From assembly GCF_024498195.1 (NCBI RefSeq), contig NZ_CP101824.1, positions 2,480,001 to 2,544,000 on the forward strand: a stretch of DNA of 64,000 nucleotides, written 5' to 3'. The notes beneath the pieces are model-generated. The model had not been told where the DNA came from and searched no databases. It saw only the letters and a program-made list of their open reading frames with translations. Shown piece after piece: positions 1 to 7,443 of the stretch; position 1 is the stretch's first letter, and each line of letters opens with the position of its first letter. The position numbers and the translations under genes are program-made. Origin of the DNA: Halovivax cerinus (GTDB lineage: Archaea; Halobacteriota; Halobacteria; Halobacteriales; Natrialbaceae).

Positions 1-37
1 GGTACAGTTCGAAGTCCTCCGTGGCGACGACGATCAC
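1..37 (-). CDS. Possible 5' end of a gene leaving the left edge
   Basis: On the minus strand a GTG at 37 opens a frame reading MIVVATEDFELY up to the window edge. A TATA-like CTTATT lies about 30 nt upstream (near 66-72), the usual spacing for a leaderless haloarchaeal gene, and the residues look like the first beta-strand of a Rossmann-like or PIN-like protein. Only twelve codons are visible, so no family can be named. A plus-strand frame is also open from 2 to 187, so this call is tentative. Confidence 0.35.
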   Translation of the reverse strand, partial: MIVVATEDFELY

Positions 38-87
38 GTCGTCGTGTTCGGAACGGACCGGAATAAGTGTGCCTTCGGCCGCGGGAA

Positions 88-131
88 CCGGTCGGCTCGC
101 ACTTCAGGTGCAGGTACCGGTCGGCTCGCAC
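88..131. repeat. Short direct repeat upstream of the RFAP synthase gene
   Basis: The 16-mer ACCGGTCGGCTCGCAC occurs at 88-103 and again at 116-131. The copies are 28 nt apart, in the intergenic stretch between the possible left-edge gene and the gene starting at 216. No protein-binding role can be assigned; it may be a local duplication. Confidence 0.5.
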
Positions 132-215
132 GGACAACCGCGTCCCGTCGATGGCTGCAGACGTTGACGGTGCCGAAATCCCCTTGAGTCGACCGGGCTA
201 ACCCGCGGTATCGCG

Positions 216-1232
216 ATGGTCACCGTCAGCGCTGGCGCCCGATTACACGTCGGGTTTCAGAACCTCTCGCTCGCGCACGAGCGCCTCTACGGTGGAATTG
301 GTGTCGGCCTCGCCGAACCTCGGGTCCGGGTGTGCGCTGAGCGGGCCGACGACGTCACCGTCTCGGACGAGCGACCGACAGAGTCGGACGATACGGCGAT
401 CGAATCGACCGAATCGACTCGTCGCTACGCGGAACGAGCGGTCGACGTACTCGACGTCCCCGGCGTCGACGTCCGCGTCGAGACGTCGCTGCCACGCCAC
501 GTCGGGCTCGGAAGCGGCACGCAGCTCGCGCTGTCGATCTACGCCGCGACCGCGCTGGCCTACGACCTGGAGCCGGCAGTCAGGAGCCACGCCCCATCGG
601 TGGGTCGCGGTGGTCGGAGCGCCGTCGGCGTAGCGACGTTCGAGGCCGGTGGATTCGTCGTCGACGCGGGTCACCCAACCTCCAGGTTCACCACGGCGCC
701 GCCCGCGGTCGGTGAGTGGACGGTCCCGCCGGTCGTCGCGCGTCACGAACTGCCCTCGGACTGGCGGTTCGTCGTGGTTGTACCCGACGCCGAACCGGGG
801 AGAAGCGGCGAGACGGAAGATTCGAGCATCAGGTCCGTCGTCGAGGACGCTTCGCCCGGCGCCGCCGACGAGATCGCCGGGGTACTCACCAGGCGACTCC
901 TCCCCGCAGCTGCCGCCGGCCGGCTCGACGCGTTCGGCGACGCCGTCGAACGGATCGGACGTCTCAACGGCACCTGGTACGCCGACACGCAGGGTGGCGT
1001 CTTCCGTCCGCCGGCCGGTCGCCTCGTCGATCGCCTCGAGTCCGCGTCGGTCCTGACCGGTATCGGGCAGTCCTCGTGGGGGCCCGCCGTCTACGGGGTG
1101 ACTGACGCTGCGCACGCGAACGAAGCCGTCGATGCGGCCCGTGACACCCTCGCCGGGCTCGATCTGGACGGTTCCGTGTACGTCTCTCCGCCGGCCGCGA
1201 ACGGGTACGTCGTCGAGGACCGACGCGACTGA
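216..1232 (+). CDS. Beta-ribofuranosylaminobenzene 5'-phosphate synthase family (GHMP fold)
   Basis: Predicted to condense phosphoribosyl pyrophosphate with a 4-hydroxybenzoate/p-aminobenzoate-type substrate, releasing pyrophosphate (and CO2 with some substrates), the first committed step of methanopterin-type pterin synthesis. The 338-aa protein opens with the typical TVSAGARLHVGFQNLS stretch and has the GHMP glycine-rich loop GLGSGTQ at residues 97-103. Length matches the family. Haloarchaea do not make methane, so the product is presumably a modified folate-type cofactor; that is inference. The gene stands alone, with the RecA-like ATPase 140 nt downstream on the same strand. Confidence 0.8.
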   Translation: MVTVSAGARLHVGFQNLSLAHERLYGGIGVGLAEPRVRVCAERADDVTVSDERPTESDDTAIESTESTRRYAERAVDVLDVPGVDVRVETSLPRHVGLGSGTQLALSIYAATALAYDLEPAVRSHAPSVGRGGRSAVGVATFEAGGFVVDAGHPTSRFTTAPPAVGEWTVPPVVARHELPSDWRFVVVVPDAEPGRSGETEDSSIRSVVEDASPGAADEIAGVLTRRLLPAAAAGRLDAFGDAVERIGRLNGTWYADTQGGVFRPPAGRLVDRLESASVLTGIGQSSWGPAVYGVTDAAHANEAVDAARDTLAGLDLDGSVYVSPPAANGYVVEDRRD

Positions 1233-1372
1233 TCGGTTCGTCCGCCGGACCGGGTCGCCGCGATTGGCCGTCCGACTCTGGCGGCCGACCGTCGACGATC
1301 GGGTGGGATCGGACACGGGCGACCGGCGGGTCGTGCCACAACAGCTAACCCGATCGTGTTCGATCACCGGCT

Positions 1373-2209
1373 ATGGAGCGGATCCCCTTCGGCATCTCAC
1401 GCCTCGACGCGATGATCGGGGGTGGCGCCCCGGCGGGCAGCGTGGTATTGCTCGCCGGCGAGTCGGGTGCCGGCGCCCGGGAGTTCTGTTACACCAGCGC
1501 GGCGATGAACGGACTCGCCACGGCGGACGAGGCGGGGTTCGAACTCTACTACGGCGACCTCGCGGCCGGCGCGTCGCTACCGGACGCCGTCCACTACGTC
1601 ACGTTCACCGACGAGCCAGCGTCCGTCGTCGACGAGATGCGCTTTTCCCTGGAGGACGACCTCGTCGACGCCGCCGCGACGGACATCACGGTTGCGGACC
1701 TCTCCCAGGAGTACTTCCAGCTCTCGCCAGTCCCGACCGAGTGGTACGCCGAACGGACGCCGGACATCACCGCCCTCGGTTCGTCGAACGACCGTCGTGA
1801 CGTCCTTGCAGCCGTCGCCGAGTACCTGACGGCCAACGCGCCTGGAAACCTGGTCGTGATCGACTCGGTGACGGATCTGCTGGCGGCGGCCACGGGTCGG
1901 TTCGACCCGGCCGATCTCACGTTTCTCCTCAAAGGGCTGGCGCGCGCCACGTACCGGTGGGGCGGACTGATATTACTCCTGGTCAACGTCGAACCGCTCG
2001 ATCGGCGAACGCTCGGCCGTCTCAAGGAGGCGGCCGACGGCACCCTGCTGTTCGAGTGGGAGACGGGTGGCTCCGAACGGGCTCGGACGCTCGTCGTCGA
2101 GGAGTTCAGGGGCGTCCTCTCGCGGCTCGAAGACGAGAACATCGTTCAATTCGAAACGGAGATCGACGACGCCGGATTCGACGTCAGTAACGTACGAAAG
2201 ATCCGGTAG
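1373..2209 (+). CDS. RecA/KaiC-superfamily ATPase-like protein lacking the P-loop lysine
   Basis: A 278-aa single-domain KaiC/RadA-like protein (HTR-like family in haloarchaea). It begins with the usual FGISRLDAMIGGGAPAGS lead-in, and a Walker-B-like strand NLVVIDSVTDLL lies near residue 160. The position expected to be GxxGxGKT/S reads GESGAGAR (29-36), so the catalytic lysine is Ala and the Thr/Ser is Arg. It therefore probably binds nucleotide weakly or not at all and may act as a regulatory paralogue. Partner and pathway are unknown. The ATG at 1373 gives the full N-terminal strand. Confidence 0.75.
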   Translation: MERIPFGISRLDAMIGGGAPAGSVVLLAGESGAGAREFCYTSAAMNGLATADEAGFELYYGDLAAGASLPDAVHYVTFTDEPASVVDEMRFSLEDDLVDAAATDITVADLSQEYFQLSPVPTEWYAERTPDITALGSSNDRRDVLAAVAEYLTANAPGNLVVIDSVTDLLAAATGRFDPADLTFLLKGLARATYRWGGLILLLVNVEPLDRRTLGRLKEAADGTLLFEWETGGSERARTLVVEEFRGVLSRLEDENIVQFETEIDDAGFDVSNVRKIR

Positions 2210-2333
2210 CGTCTGGTCTCCTGTCGCCCGGACGACTGGTGCTGCAGGGGGAGCGTGGGGACGTCTCGCGTTCGAATCGAACACTGAGTTCGAACCAACG
2301 TTCAAGAGTCGTCAGGCCCTCCACCCGATATAT

Positions 2334-3197
2334 ATGGCCAGCGACGGGCGCGACGACGATACGCTCACCATCTCCGTGCCGCCCGACGTCGACGACTGGC
2401 TCGACGAAGAGGCGATACGGACGGGGACGTCGCGAGCCGACGTCTGTCGGCGACTCCTGGAAGCGGCCCGCGAGATCGCCGCTGAGGACGGCGCGAGGGC
2501 GGTCGCAGACGCCGAGGAACTGGATTCACTTCGAGCGCAACTCGACGCACAGCGCGAGGAGTTCATCGACCACGTCGAAGACGTCCGCGAGCGCGTCATC
2601 GAGGTCAAACGCGAGGTCGACGAACGAGCACCGGCAGCGCACGCCCACGACGACTACGCACCGCTCGAGCGGGTCGACGCCCTCTCGAACGAGATCGATT
2701 CGCTCGAGGCGAACGTCACCGCGCTCGTTTCAGCGCACGACGATCTCTCGGACCGCGTCGACGACCGATACGAGGCACACGAATCGATCCTCGCCGACGT
2801 GTCGGGAGACGTCGACAGGCTCTCCGATCGGTCGACGGTACTCGCGGGCGCAGTGCTCGAGTTGCGCGACGACCGGGAGACGCTCCTCGAACGGGAACGT
2901 GACCGTGCGGCCGTGGACGAACTGAGAGCGACGGCGAACCGACTCGACGTGAGGCGGGCGGCCTGCGACGAGTGCGGTTCGAGCGTCGATCTCGCACTGC
3001 TCGCGCGGCCCCGCTGTCCACACTGCGGCGCCTCGTTCGCGGACGTCGAGGGGTCGTCTTCGTTCTTCGGTTCCGATACGCTTGTCACCGGCGACCCACC
3101 ACCGCTCCCGGGCCGTACCGGAACGGACGGACCGGATCGAGAGCAACTCGAAGCCGCGGCGAACGACGACTCGGCGATCGGTGGTGACGACCGATGA
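2334..3197 (+). CDS. Ribbon-helix-helix / coiled-coil / zinc-ribbon protein
   Basis: The ATG at 2334 follows a TATATAT stretch and starts a 287-aa protein. Residues 10-45 (TLTISVPPDVDDWLDEEA...) are a CopG-type ribbon-helix-helix. A long charged heptad region of about 150 residues (coiled coil) follows, then a C-terminal zinc ribbon with C211xxC214 and C228xxC231. The architecture suggests a DNA-binding oligomer, perhaps a chromatin or transcription regulator; no target is visible. The frame stays open upstream to 2067 but that part reads as antisense-like arginine/serine sequence, so the internal ATG is preferred. The stop overlaps the next start (ATGA). Confidence 0.75.
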   Translation: MASDGRDDDTLTISVPPDVDDWLDEEAIRTGTSRADVCRRLLEAAREIAAEDGARAVADAEELDSLRAQLDAQREEFIDHVEDVRERVIEVKREVDERAPAAHAHDDYAPLERVDALSNEIDSLEANVTALVSAHDDLSDRVDDRYEAHESILADVSGDVDRLSDRSTVLAGAVLELRDDRETLLERERDRAAVDELRATANRLDVRRAACDECGSSVDLALLARPRCPHCGASFADVEGSSSFFGSDTLVTGDPPPLPGRTGTDGPDREQLEAAANDDSAIGGDDR

Positions 3198-3784
3198 CCG
3201 AGGACGAGTCGGAGTCCAGCGAAGCGGCAGTCGACCGGGATCAGTCCGACGCCGAGGCGCCTCGATCGAGCAGATCGGAGGGTGCCGACGGGGTTTCGAC
3301 CGGTGCCACCGCCGGTGACGAGCGATCTCCCGGCGCCGCGACCGGTGAGCGTGGCGGTCCCGGCGACGACGCGTCGGTCGACGACCGCTCGCCCGAGCAG
3401 TCGGGCGCGGTGGCGTCCAACGGCGGGGGCCCGGGGTTCGAATTCGACGATGGGACCATCGCGACGGGTGTCACCGAGTCAGTTGACGACGATCGGGCAT
3501 TCGAGGAACTCTTCGAAGCGGTGCCAGTGAACGAACTGGATAGCGACCGGCTCTGGGAACGGCTCGCGGACGACGAGGCCGGGCCAGCGGTTGACCTCGC
3601 CGACCGGGAGATCCGAGAGATCGACAAACACCGCTACTGTCACCAGTGCGAACACTTCACCGACCCGCCCACCCTCGGGTGCGAGCACGACGGCACGTCG
3701 ATCCTCGAACTCGTCGATGTCGAGACGTTCAGGGTCGCGAACTGTCCGGTGGTCGTCGAAGAAGAGGCACTCGAAGAGGGGTAG
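3194..3784 (+). CDS. Acidic haloarchaeal protein with C-terminal Cys/His cluster
   Basis: Translationally coupled to the preceding zinc-ribbon gene by a 4-nt ATGA overlap. The 196-aa protein has a disordered, Ser/Gly/Asp/Glu-rich first half (residues 1-85), then a compact domain with C149xxC152, C163 and C184 plus nearby histidines, a likely single metal site. I do not recognise a family with a known function; similar proteins seem limited to haloarchaea. The coupling suggests that it works with the RHH protein. Confidence 0.7.
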   Translation: MTEDESESSEAAVDRDQSDAEAPRSSRSEGADGVSTGATAGDERSPGAATGERGGPGDDASVDDRSPEQSGAVASNGGGPGFEFDDGTIATGVTESVDDDRAFEELFEAVPVNELDSDRLWERLADDEAGPAVDLADREIREIDKHRYCHQCEHFTDPPTLGCEHDGTSILELVDVETFRVANCPVVVEEEALEEG

Positions 3785-3916
3785 CCGACCGGAACACGGC
3801 CGCTCGTCTGGCGGCGTGTCACTGGCGAGCGGGGCGTCCCGTCCGTGACGGTCGGTTGCGTGTGAGCGGATGCCGGCGACGGGGGACTTTTCACTCGGCG
3901 TCCCGTTTTTCGGTGC

Positions 3917-4240
3917 ATGCAGTTTTGCGACGACTGCGGGTCGATGATGAAGCCCGACGGGGACCGACTGGTCTGTTCGACCTGCGGTTCGGCCGTCGAG
4001 CGTGATCGAGACCGGGAAGCCGCGTTCGTCACCACGGAGTCCCAGACGGACGACGACGTGATCGAGACGGACGCGAACGCCGACTTCGAGGGGAAACCGA
4101 AGGCGACCGACGTCCGCTGTGACGAGTGCGGAACCGAGGAGGCGTGGTACTACATCCAGCAGACCGCGAGTGCGGACGAGCCGCCAACGCGATTCTTCAA
4201 GTGTACCGAGTGCGGCCACAAGTGGCGCGGCTACAACTGA
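3917..4240 (+). CDS. tfs: Transcription factor S (TFS; archaeal TFIIS/RPB9-like)
   Basis: RNA polymerase cleavage-stimulating factor that rescues backtracked complexes. The 107-aa protein has an N-terminal zinc ribbon (C4xxC7, C20xxC23), an acidic linker, and a C-terminal ribbon (C68xxC71, C96xxC99). The tip of the C-terminal ribbon carries the acidic pair D87-E88 in SADEPPTRFFKC, which reaches into the polymerase active site. All key residues are present. A TATA-poor but T-rich stretch (CCCGTTTTT) lies just upstream of the ATG at 3917, and expression is probably monocistronic. Confidence 0.93.
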   Translation: MQFCDDCGSMMKPDGDRLVCSTCGSAVERDRDREAAFVTTESQTDDDVIETDANADFEGKPKATDVRCDECGTEEAWYYIQQTASADEPPTRFFKCTECGHKWRGYN

Positions 4241-4477
4241 TCGCGACCGCCACGCCACCAGGCCGGCGACGTTCGAGTGGTGCGCGGATCGAGCACCGCT
4301 GACGTCGCCGGAGTCGATTTCACCGTCTTTCGAGAAACTACCGCAGCGGTCGCTACGTCTCTAGGGTCCCGATTGATGAGAAGTCGGTGTGGTGATTTGG
4401 ACCGTCCGGTGGTTCGATTCGTCGCGGACTGTCGCTGTGGTGCGGCCAATCGCGGACCTGTCGGACGATTACAACGC

Positions 4478-5548
4478 ATGACCGAAGAAGATGCAACTGC
4501 GGACGAACCGAACGCGGCCGATCGATTCGCGAAGCTCGAACGAACGGTCGAGGCACTCGCGGATCGCGTGGGGGAACTGGAGACGAACGAGCGATGCGAC
4601 GAAGGCGACGGCGAATCGGCCGGATCGATGACGCGTCGATCCGCGATGGGTACGCTCGGCCTCGCCGGCCTGCTGGGACTGGGTGCGACGACGGCGAGTG
4701 CGGACGCTCAAGGGCAGGTCGGGACGGAGAGCGACCCGCTTCGGGCAGTTCACACCGAGGCCATCATGTCACGATCGACCCTCGATATCGCCGTCGAAGC
4801 GAACAGTGGGCACGCCGGAAACATCGTTTCTGGACACTCGAGTAACGGCGTGGAGGGATCCGTTCGCGGAGTCACCATCGCTGGAGGATGATTCGACGAT
4901 GGGACGGACGCGTTCCCGAACCGGGTGTCGGGCGAGTTCGGTACCATCGGCGGCGGGTTCGACAACGCCGCAGCCACGTACGGATCGACGGTCGCCGGCG
5001 GTGAAGCGAACGTCGCGGACGGATCGACTGCCACCATCTCGGGCGGCGTCCAGAACGAGGCGAGTGGGGCGACTGCGACAGTCGGCGGTGGAAACGAAAA
5101 CGTGGCGAGCGGGGCGGATTCGACGGTCGCCGGTGGAACGCAGAACCAAGCGACCTATCAGTACACCACCGTCTGCGGTGGTCGCTTCGGTGTGGCGAGT
5201 TCGCGCGATGCGACGGTCGGCGGCGGTGCGAAGAACGAGGCCACCGCAACGGGCGCCACCGTATCGGGCGGTGACTCAAACGGTGCCAGTATGGACCTCG
5301 CCACCGTAGCGGGCGGCGATCAGAACGAGGCGAGCGGCGAGGCTGCGGCCGTGGGAGGCGGTGCGTCCAACGTAGCAAGTGGAGAGAGGGCGACAGTCGG
5401 CGGGGGGATCGACAACAAGGCGACCGATAGCGACTCGACCGTCGCGGGCGGCAATTCCAACGAGGCGACCGCTGTCACCTCGACGGTCGCTGGCGGATTA
5501 TCCAATATCGCGGAATCGACTGATGCAACCGTGAGTGGGGGGTTTAGC
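4478..5548 (+). pseudogene. 5' part of a disrupted Tat-exported beta-roll repeat surface protein
   Basis: Starts at the ATG at 4478. Residues 1-50 form an acidic coiled coil, and a twin-arginine signal (RR at 53-54, TRRSAMGTLGLAGLLGLG, then ASADA) follows. An in-frame TGA at 4889 (codon 138) sits where the pattern calls for glycine, giving TIAGG*FDDG. Beyond it the same frame is open to 5551 and encodes thirteen 15-residue repeats of the type ATVGGGxxNxAS, resembling YadA/Hep_Hag head or left-handed beta-roll repeats. The frame breaks at the IS200/IS605 element after GGFS (5548) and resumes at 7444. An ATG at 4628, just before the RR, is an alternative start. Confidence 0.85.
4925..5548 (+). 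repeat. Degenerate 45-nt (15-codon) coding repeats
   Basis: The coding sequence holds tandem 45-nt units encoding x-(A/S)-T-(V/I)-x-G-G-x-x-N-x-A-(S/T)-x-x. Thirteen lie before the IS and about three more after it (7444-7560), so the undisturbed gene had about sixteen. Units diverge at the DNA level but keep the GG, N and A positions. This is protein-level repetition, expected to form one beta-roll turn per unit, and not a CRISPR array. Confidence 0.85.
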
Positions 5549-5701
5549 TGAATTGAGGCGCTAAGCCCCCTTCCTCAGCGAGCGCCGACCGAACGGGAGG
5601 CGCGAGCAGGGAGGGGATACAGTGCCGCACGGTTCTCGAACACAATTCGGTGGCAATCCAATAGACCCACGCAATCGCAATGTTTTTGCAATAGAGTAAC
5701 A

Positions 5702-5711
5702 TAATATTTAT
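5702..5711 (+). promoter_or_regulatory. Probable promoter of tnpA
   Basis: The AT-rich run ATAATATTTATT lies 9-20 nt before the tnpA ATG at 5720, and a second A/T-rich patch (TTTTTGCAATAGAG) lies 12 nt further upstream. Either could serve as TATA box for a leaderless or short-leader transcript. The assignment rests on base composition only. Confidence 0.35.
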
Positions 5712-5719
5712 TGAACCCA

Positions 5720-6124
5720 ATGGAATACGACCTCGACTCGGGAGCGCACTCGACGTTTTCCCTGCACTACCACCTGATACTCACCACGAAGTATCGGCGC
5801 GGAGTGCTAACCGAGGAGCGAACCCAATTCATTCACGAGGTCATCAGCGGGTTCACGGACAACTACGGTGTCGAACTGACGAACCTCGACGGCGAGGACG
5901 ACCATGTATACATCTTGTTCCGAGCGAAACCAACCACAGACCTCGTGAAGTTCATCAACACGGCCAAGGGCGCGACCGCCCGCCGTATCCGCAACGAGTA
6001 CGCGGACGAACTCAAGACCGAACTGTGGGGCGACTCGTTCTGGAACGACTCGTACTGCCTCATCTCGACGGGGCAGGTGTCGCTTGATGTGCTGAAACAG
6101 TACGTCGAGGACCAACGCGAGTAG
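5720..6124 (+). CDS. tnpA: IS200-type Y1 HUH transposase TnpA, HUH motif altered
   Basis: Single-strand DNA transposase that would cut and rejoin the IS ends through a tyrosine. The 134-aa protein shows the family pattern: HYHLILTTKYRR near the N-terminus, the nucleophile region QYVEDQ with Y128, and length typical of IS200/IS605 TnpA. The metal-binding motif, normally H-hydrophobic-H (DHVH), reads D61-H62-V63-Y64 because codon 5909-5911 is TAC and not CAC. Loss of this histidine should impair metal binding and cleavage, so the copy may be inactive or weak. The ATG at 5720 is preferred; a TTG at 5711 in frame is possible. The stop at 6122-6124 lies one base before tnpB. Confidence 0.88.
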   Translation: MEYDLDSGAHSTFSLHYHLILTTKYRRGVLTEERTQFIHEVISGFTDNYGVELTNLDGEDDHVYILFRAKPTTDLVKFINTAKGATARRIRNEYADELKTELWGDSFWNDSYCLISTGQVSLDVLKQYVEDQRE

Positions 6125-6125
6125 A

Positions 6126-7427
6126 ATGTACTACGCCTACAAGTACCGTCTCACGCCGTCCGACGCCCACCGTGAGGAGTTGGACCGCCACCGAGACATC
6201 TGTAGGCAACTCTACAACCACACGCTCTACCGACTCAACGAGTACCAAGACGAACACGGTGAACTACCGTCCATGACCACACTACGGTCGGAACTACCCG
6301 ACCTCAAGACGTGGTGGGACGGCCTCTCCGCCGTGTACTCGAAGGTTCTCCAAACCGTCGTGGAACGACTGTTCGACAACCTCAAAGGACTCTCGGCACT
6401 CAAGAAGAACGGCTACGGCGTCGGTCAACTCAAGTGGAAGCCGCCACGGGAGTTTCGCAGTTTCACGTACAGCCAGTCTGGCTTCAAGCTCGACAAGAAG
6501 GGCGGTCAGACTGTCCTGTCACTCTCGAAACTCGCGGATATACCGATTCGGCTCCACCGCGCCATCCCTGACGACGCCACCGTGAAACAGGTCACGGTCA
6601 AGAAGGAACCGACGGGCGAGTGGTTCGCCACCTTCGGCGTCCAAATGGACCGTGAAGTTCCTGAGCCACCTGAGAATCCCGAGAATTGCGTCGGTATCGA
6701 CCTAGGGATTCTCAAGTACGCTCACGACACCGACGGCACAGCGGTCGGGTCGCTTGACCTCACCGACGAGCGCGAACGCTTGGAACGCGAGCACCGGAAG
6801 CTCTCTAGGAAACAATACGGGTCGAACAACTACGAGAAGCAACGGCGTCGAGTCGCGGAGTGTCACGCCGATCTCCGACGGAAGCGCCGCGACTTCCTGC
6901 ACAAACTCTCGGCGTACTACGCTCGGGAGTACGACCTCGTGGCGGTCGAAGACCTGAACGTGAAGGGGATGATGGAATCGCCGTCGAACAGCCGTACCAC
7001 CGCATCAGCGGCGTGGCGGACGTTCCTCTCGTTGCTCGAATACAAGTGTGAGCGCGAAGGGACGCACTTCGTGGCGGTCAACCCGAGAGGGACGACCAAG
7101 GAGTGCGCGTCATGTGGCGTCTCGACCGAGAAGCCGCTGTGGGTCCGTGAACACTCCTGTCCCGCCTGCGGGTTTGAGGCGGACAGGGACGCGAACGCGG
7201 CGTGGAACATCCTTTCTCGCGGCCTCGAAGACGTAGGAGTGGGATACTCCGAATCAACGCCTGTGGAGACTGCGCTCCCTGTGGATACACCTGTGTCTGC
7301 AAAGCGCGTCGTGGAAGCAGGAAGCCCTATCTGCTCACGGGCGCGAAGCGCCCGTTCGCATGGTCAGCGGGACCGAAGGTCCCGCGCTACCCTCAAGGAG
7401 CGACCGGTGTCAGCCGTGAGCGAGTAG
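6126..7427 (+). CDS. tnpB: TnpB RNA-guided nuclease (IS605 accessory protein)
   Basis: A 433-aa protein of the Cas12 ancestor family that cleaves DNA at sites chosen by an omega-RNA transcribed from the IS right end. The RuvC residues are intact: D192 (GIDLGILKYAHD), E275 (VAVEDLNVKG) and D355 (DRDANAAW). The zinc finger C327xxC330...C345xxC348 is also complete. After the catalytic core comes a tail of about 65 residues, in which residues 402-421 (Arg/Ser-rich) are encoded by DNA forming two strong hairpins. Unlike TnpA, nothing essential is missing. The 3' end of the gene overlaps the predicted guide RNA. Confidence 0.92.
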   Translation: MYYAYKYRLTPSDAHREELDRHRDICRQLYNHTLYRLNEYQDEHGELPSMTTLRSELPDLKTWWDGLSAVYSKVLQTVVERLFDNLKGLSALKKNGYGVGQLKWKPPREFRSFTYSQSGFKLDKKGGQTVLSLSKLADIPIRLHRAIPDDATVKQVTVKKEPTGEWFATFGVQMDREVPEPPENPENCVGIDLGILKYAHDTDGTAVGSLDLTDERERLEREHRKLSRKQYGSNNYEKQRRRVAECHADLRRKRRDFLHKLSAYYAREYDLVAVEDLNVKGMMESPSNSRTTASAAWRTFLSLLEYKCEREGTHFVAVNPRGTTKECASCGVSTEKPLWVREHSCPACGFEADRDANAAWNILSRGLEDVGVGYSESTPVETALPVDTPVSAKRVVEAGSPICSRARSARSHGQRDRRSRATLKERPVSAVSE

Positions 7428-7443
7428 GGTAGGGTAGTTCACT
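7320..7443 (+). ncRNA. Probable omega-RNA (reRNA) of TnpB
   Basis: In IS200/IS605 elements the guide RNA runs through the 3' part of tnpB to the right end and continues into flanking DNA, which supplies the guide. Here the predicted scaffold includes the twin hairpins (7337-7385) and the CTACCCT/AGGGTAG stem near the right end. The guide would begin at 7444 with AACACCGCGAGTGGTACC, i.e. the repeat region of the interrupted gene. The 5' boundary is a guess. Confidence 0.45.
7337..7385 (+). repeat. Twin GAA-capped hairpins inside the 3' end of tnpB
   Basis: Two perfect 8-bp stems, each with a GAA loop, stand 11 nt apart: ACGGGCGC-GAA-GCGCCCGT (7337-7355) and GCGGGACC-GAA-GGTCCCGC (7367-7385). 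They lie in frame in the tnpB tail and in the region expected to be omega-RNA scaffold. From general memory of related haloarchaeal TnpB tails this stretch looks like an insertion, but that needs alignment. Confidence 0.75.

Larger units (their letters stand above)
5549..7443 (+). mobile_element. IS200/IS605-family insertion sequence (tnpA + tnpB), about 1.9 kb
   Basis: Removing 5549-7443 rejoins GGG-TTT-AGC to AAC-ACC-GCG and restores the repeat GGFS-NTASG, so the boundaries are good to a few bases; no target duplication is seen, as expected for this family. The left end has a stem GGCGCT (5557-5562)/AGCGCC (5581-5586). The right end has CTACCCT (7387-7393) able to pair with AGGGTAG (7426-7432 or 7431-7437). 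It carries tnpA then tnpB on the same strand, one base apart. The left flank ends TTTAGC, the probable target/TAM side. The host gene is the surface protein 4478-8304. Confidence 0.9.

Noticed and set aside
243-1367. Long minus-strand frame of 374 codons under the RFAP synthase gene
   Set aside because: Arginine-rich antisense shadow typical of GC-rich DNA; the plus-strand gene has clear GHMP motifs.
4925-5548. CRISPR-like array in the 45-nt repeats
   Set aside because: Units vary across their length, have no constant repeat with unique spacers, and keep a protein pattern in one frame.
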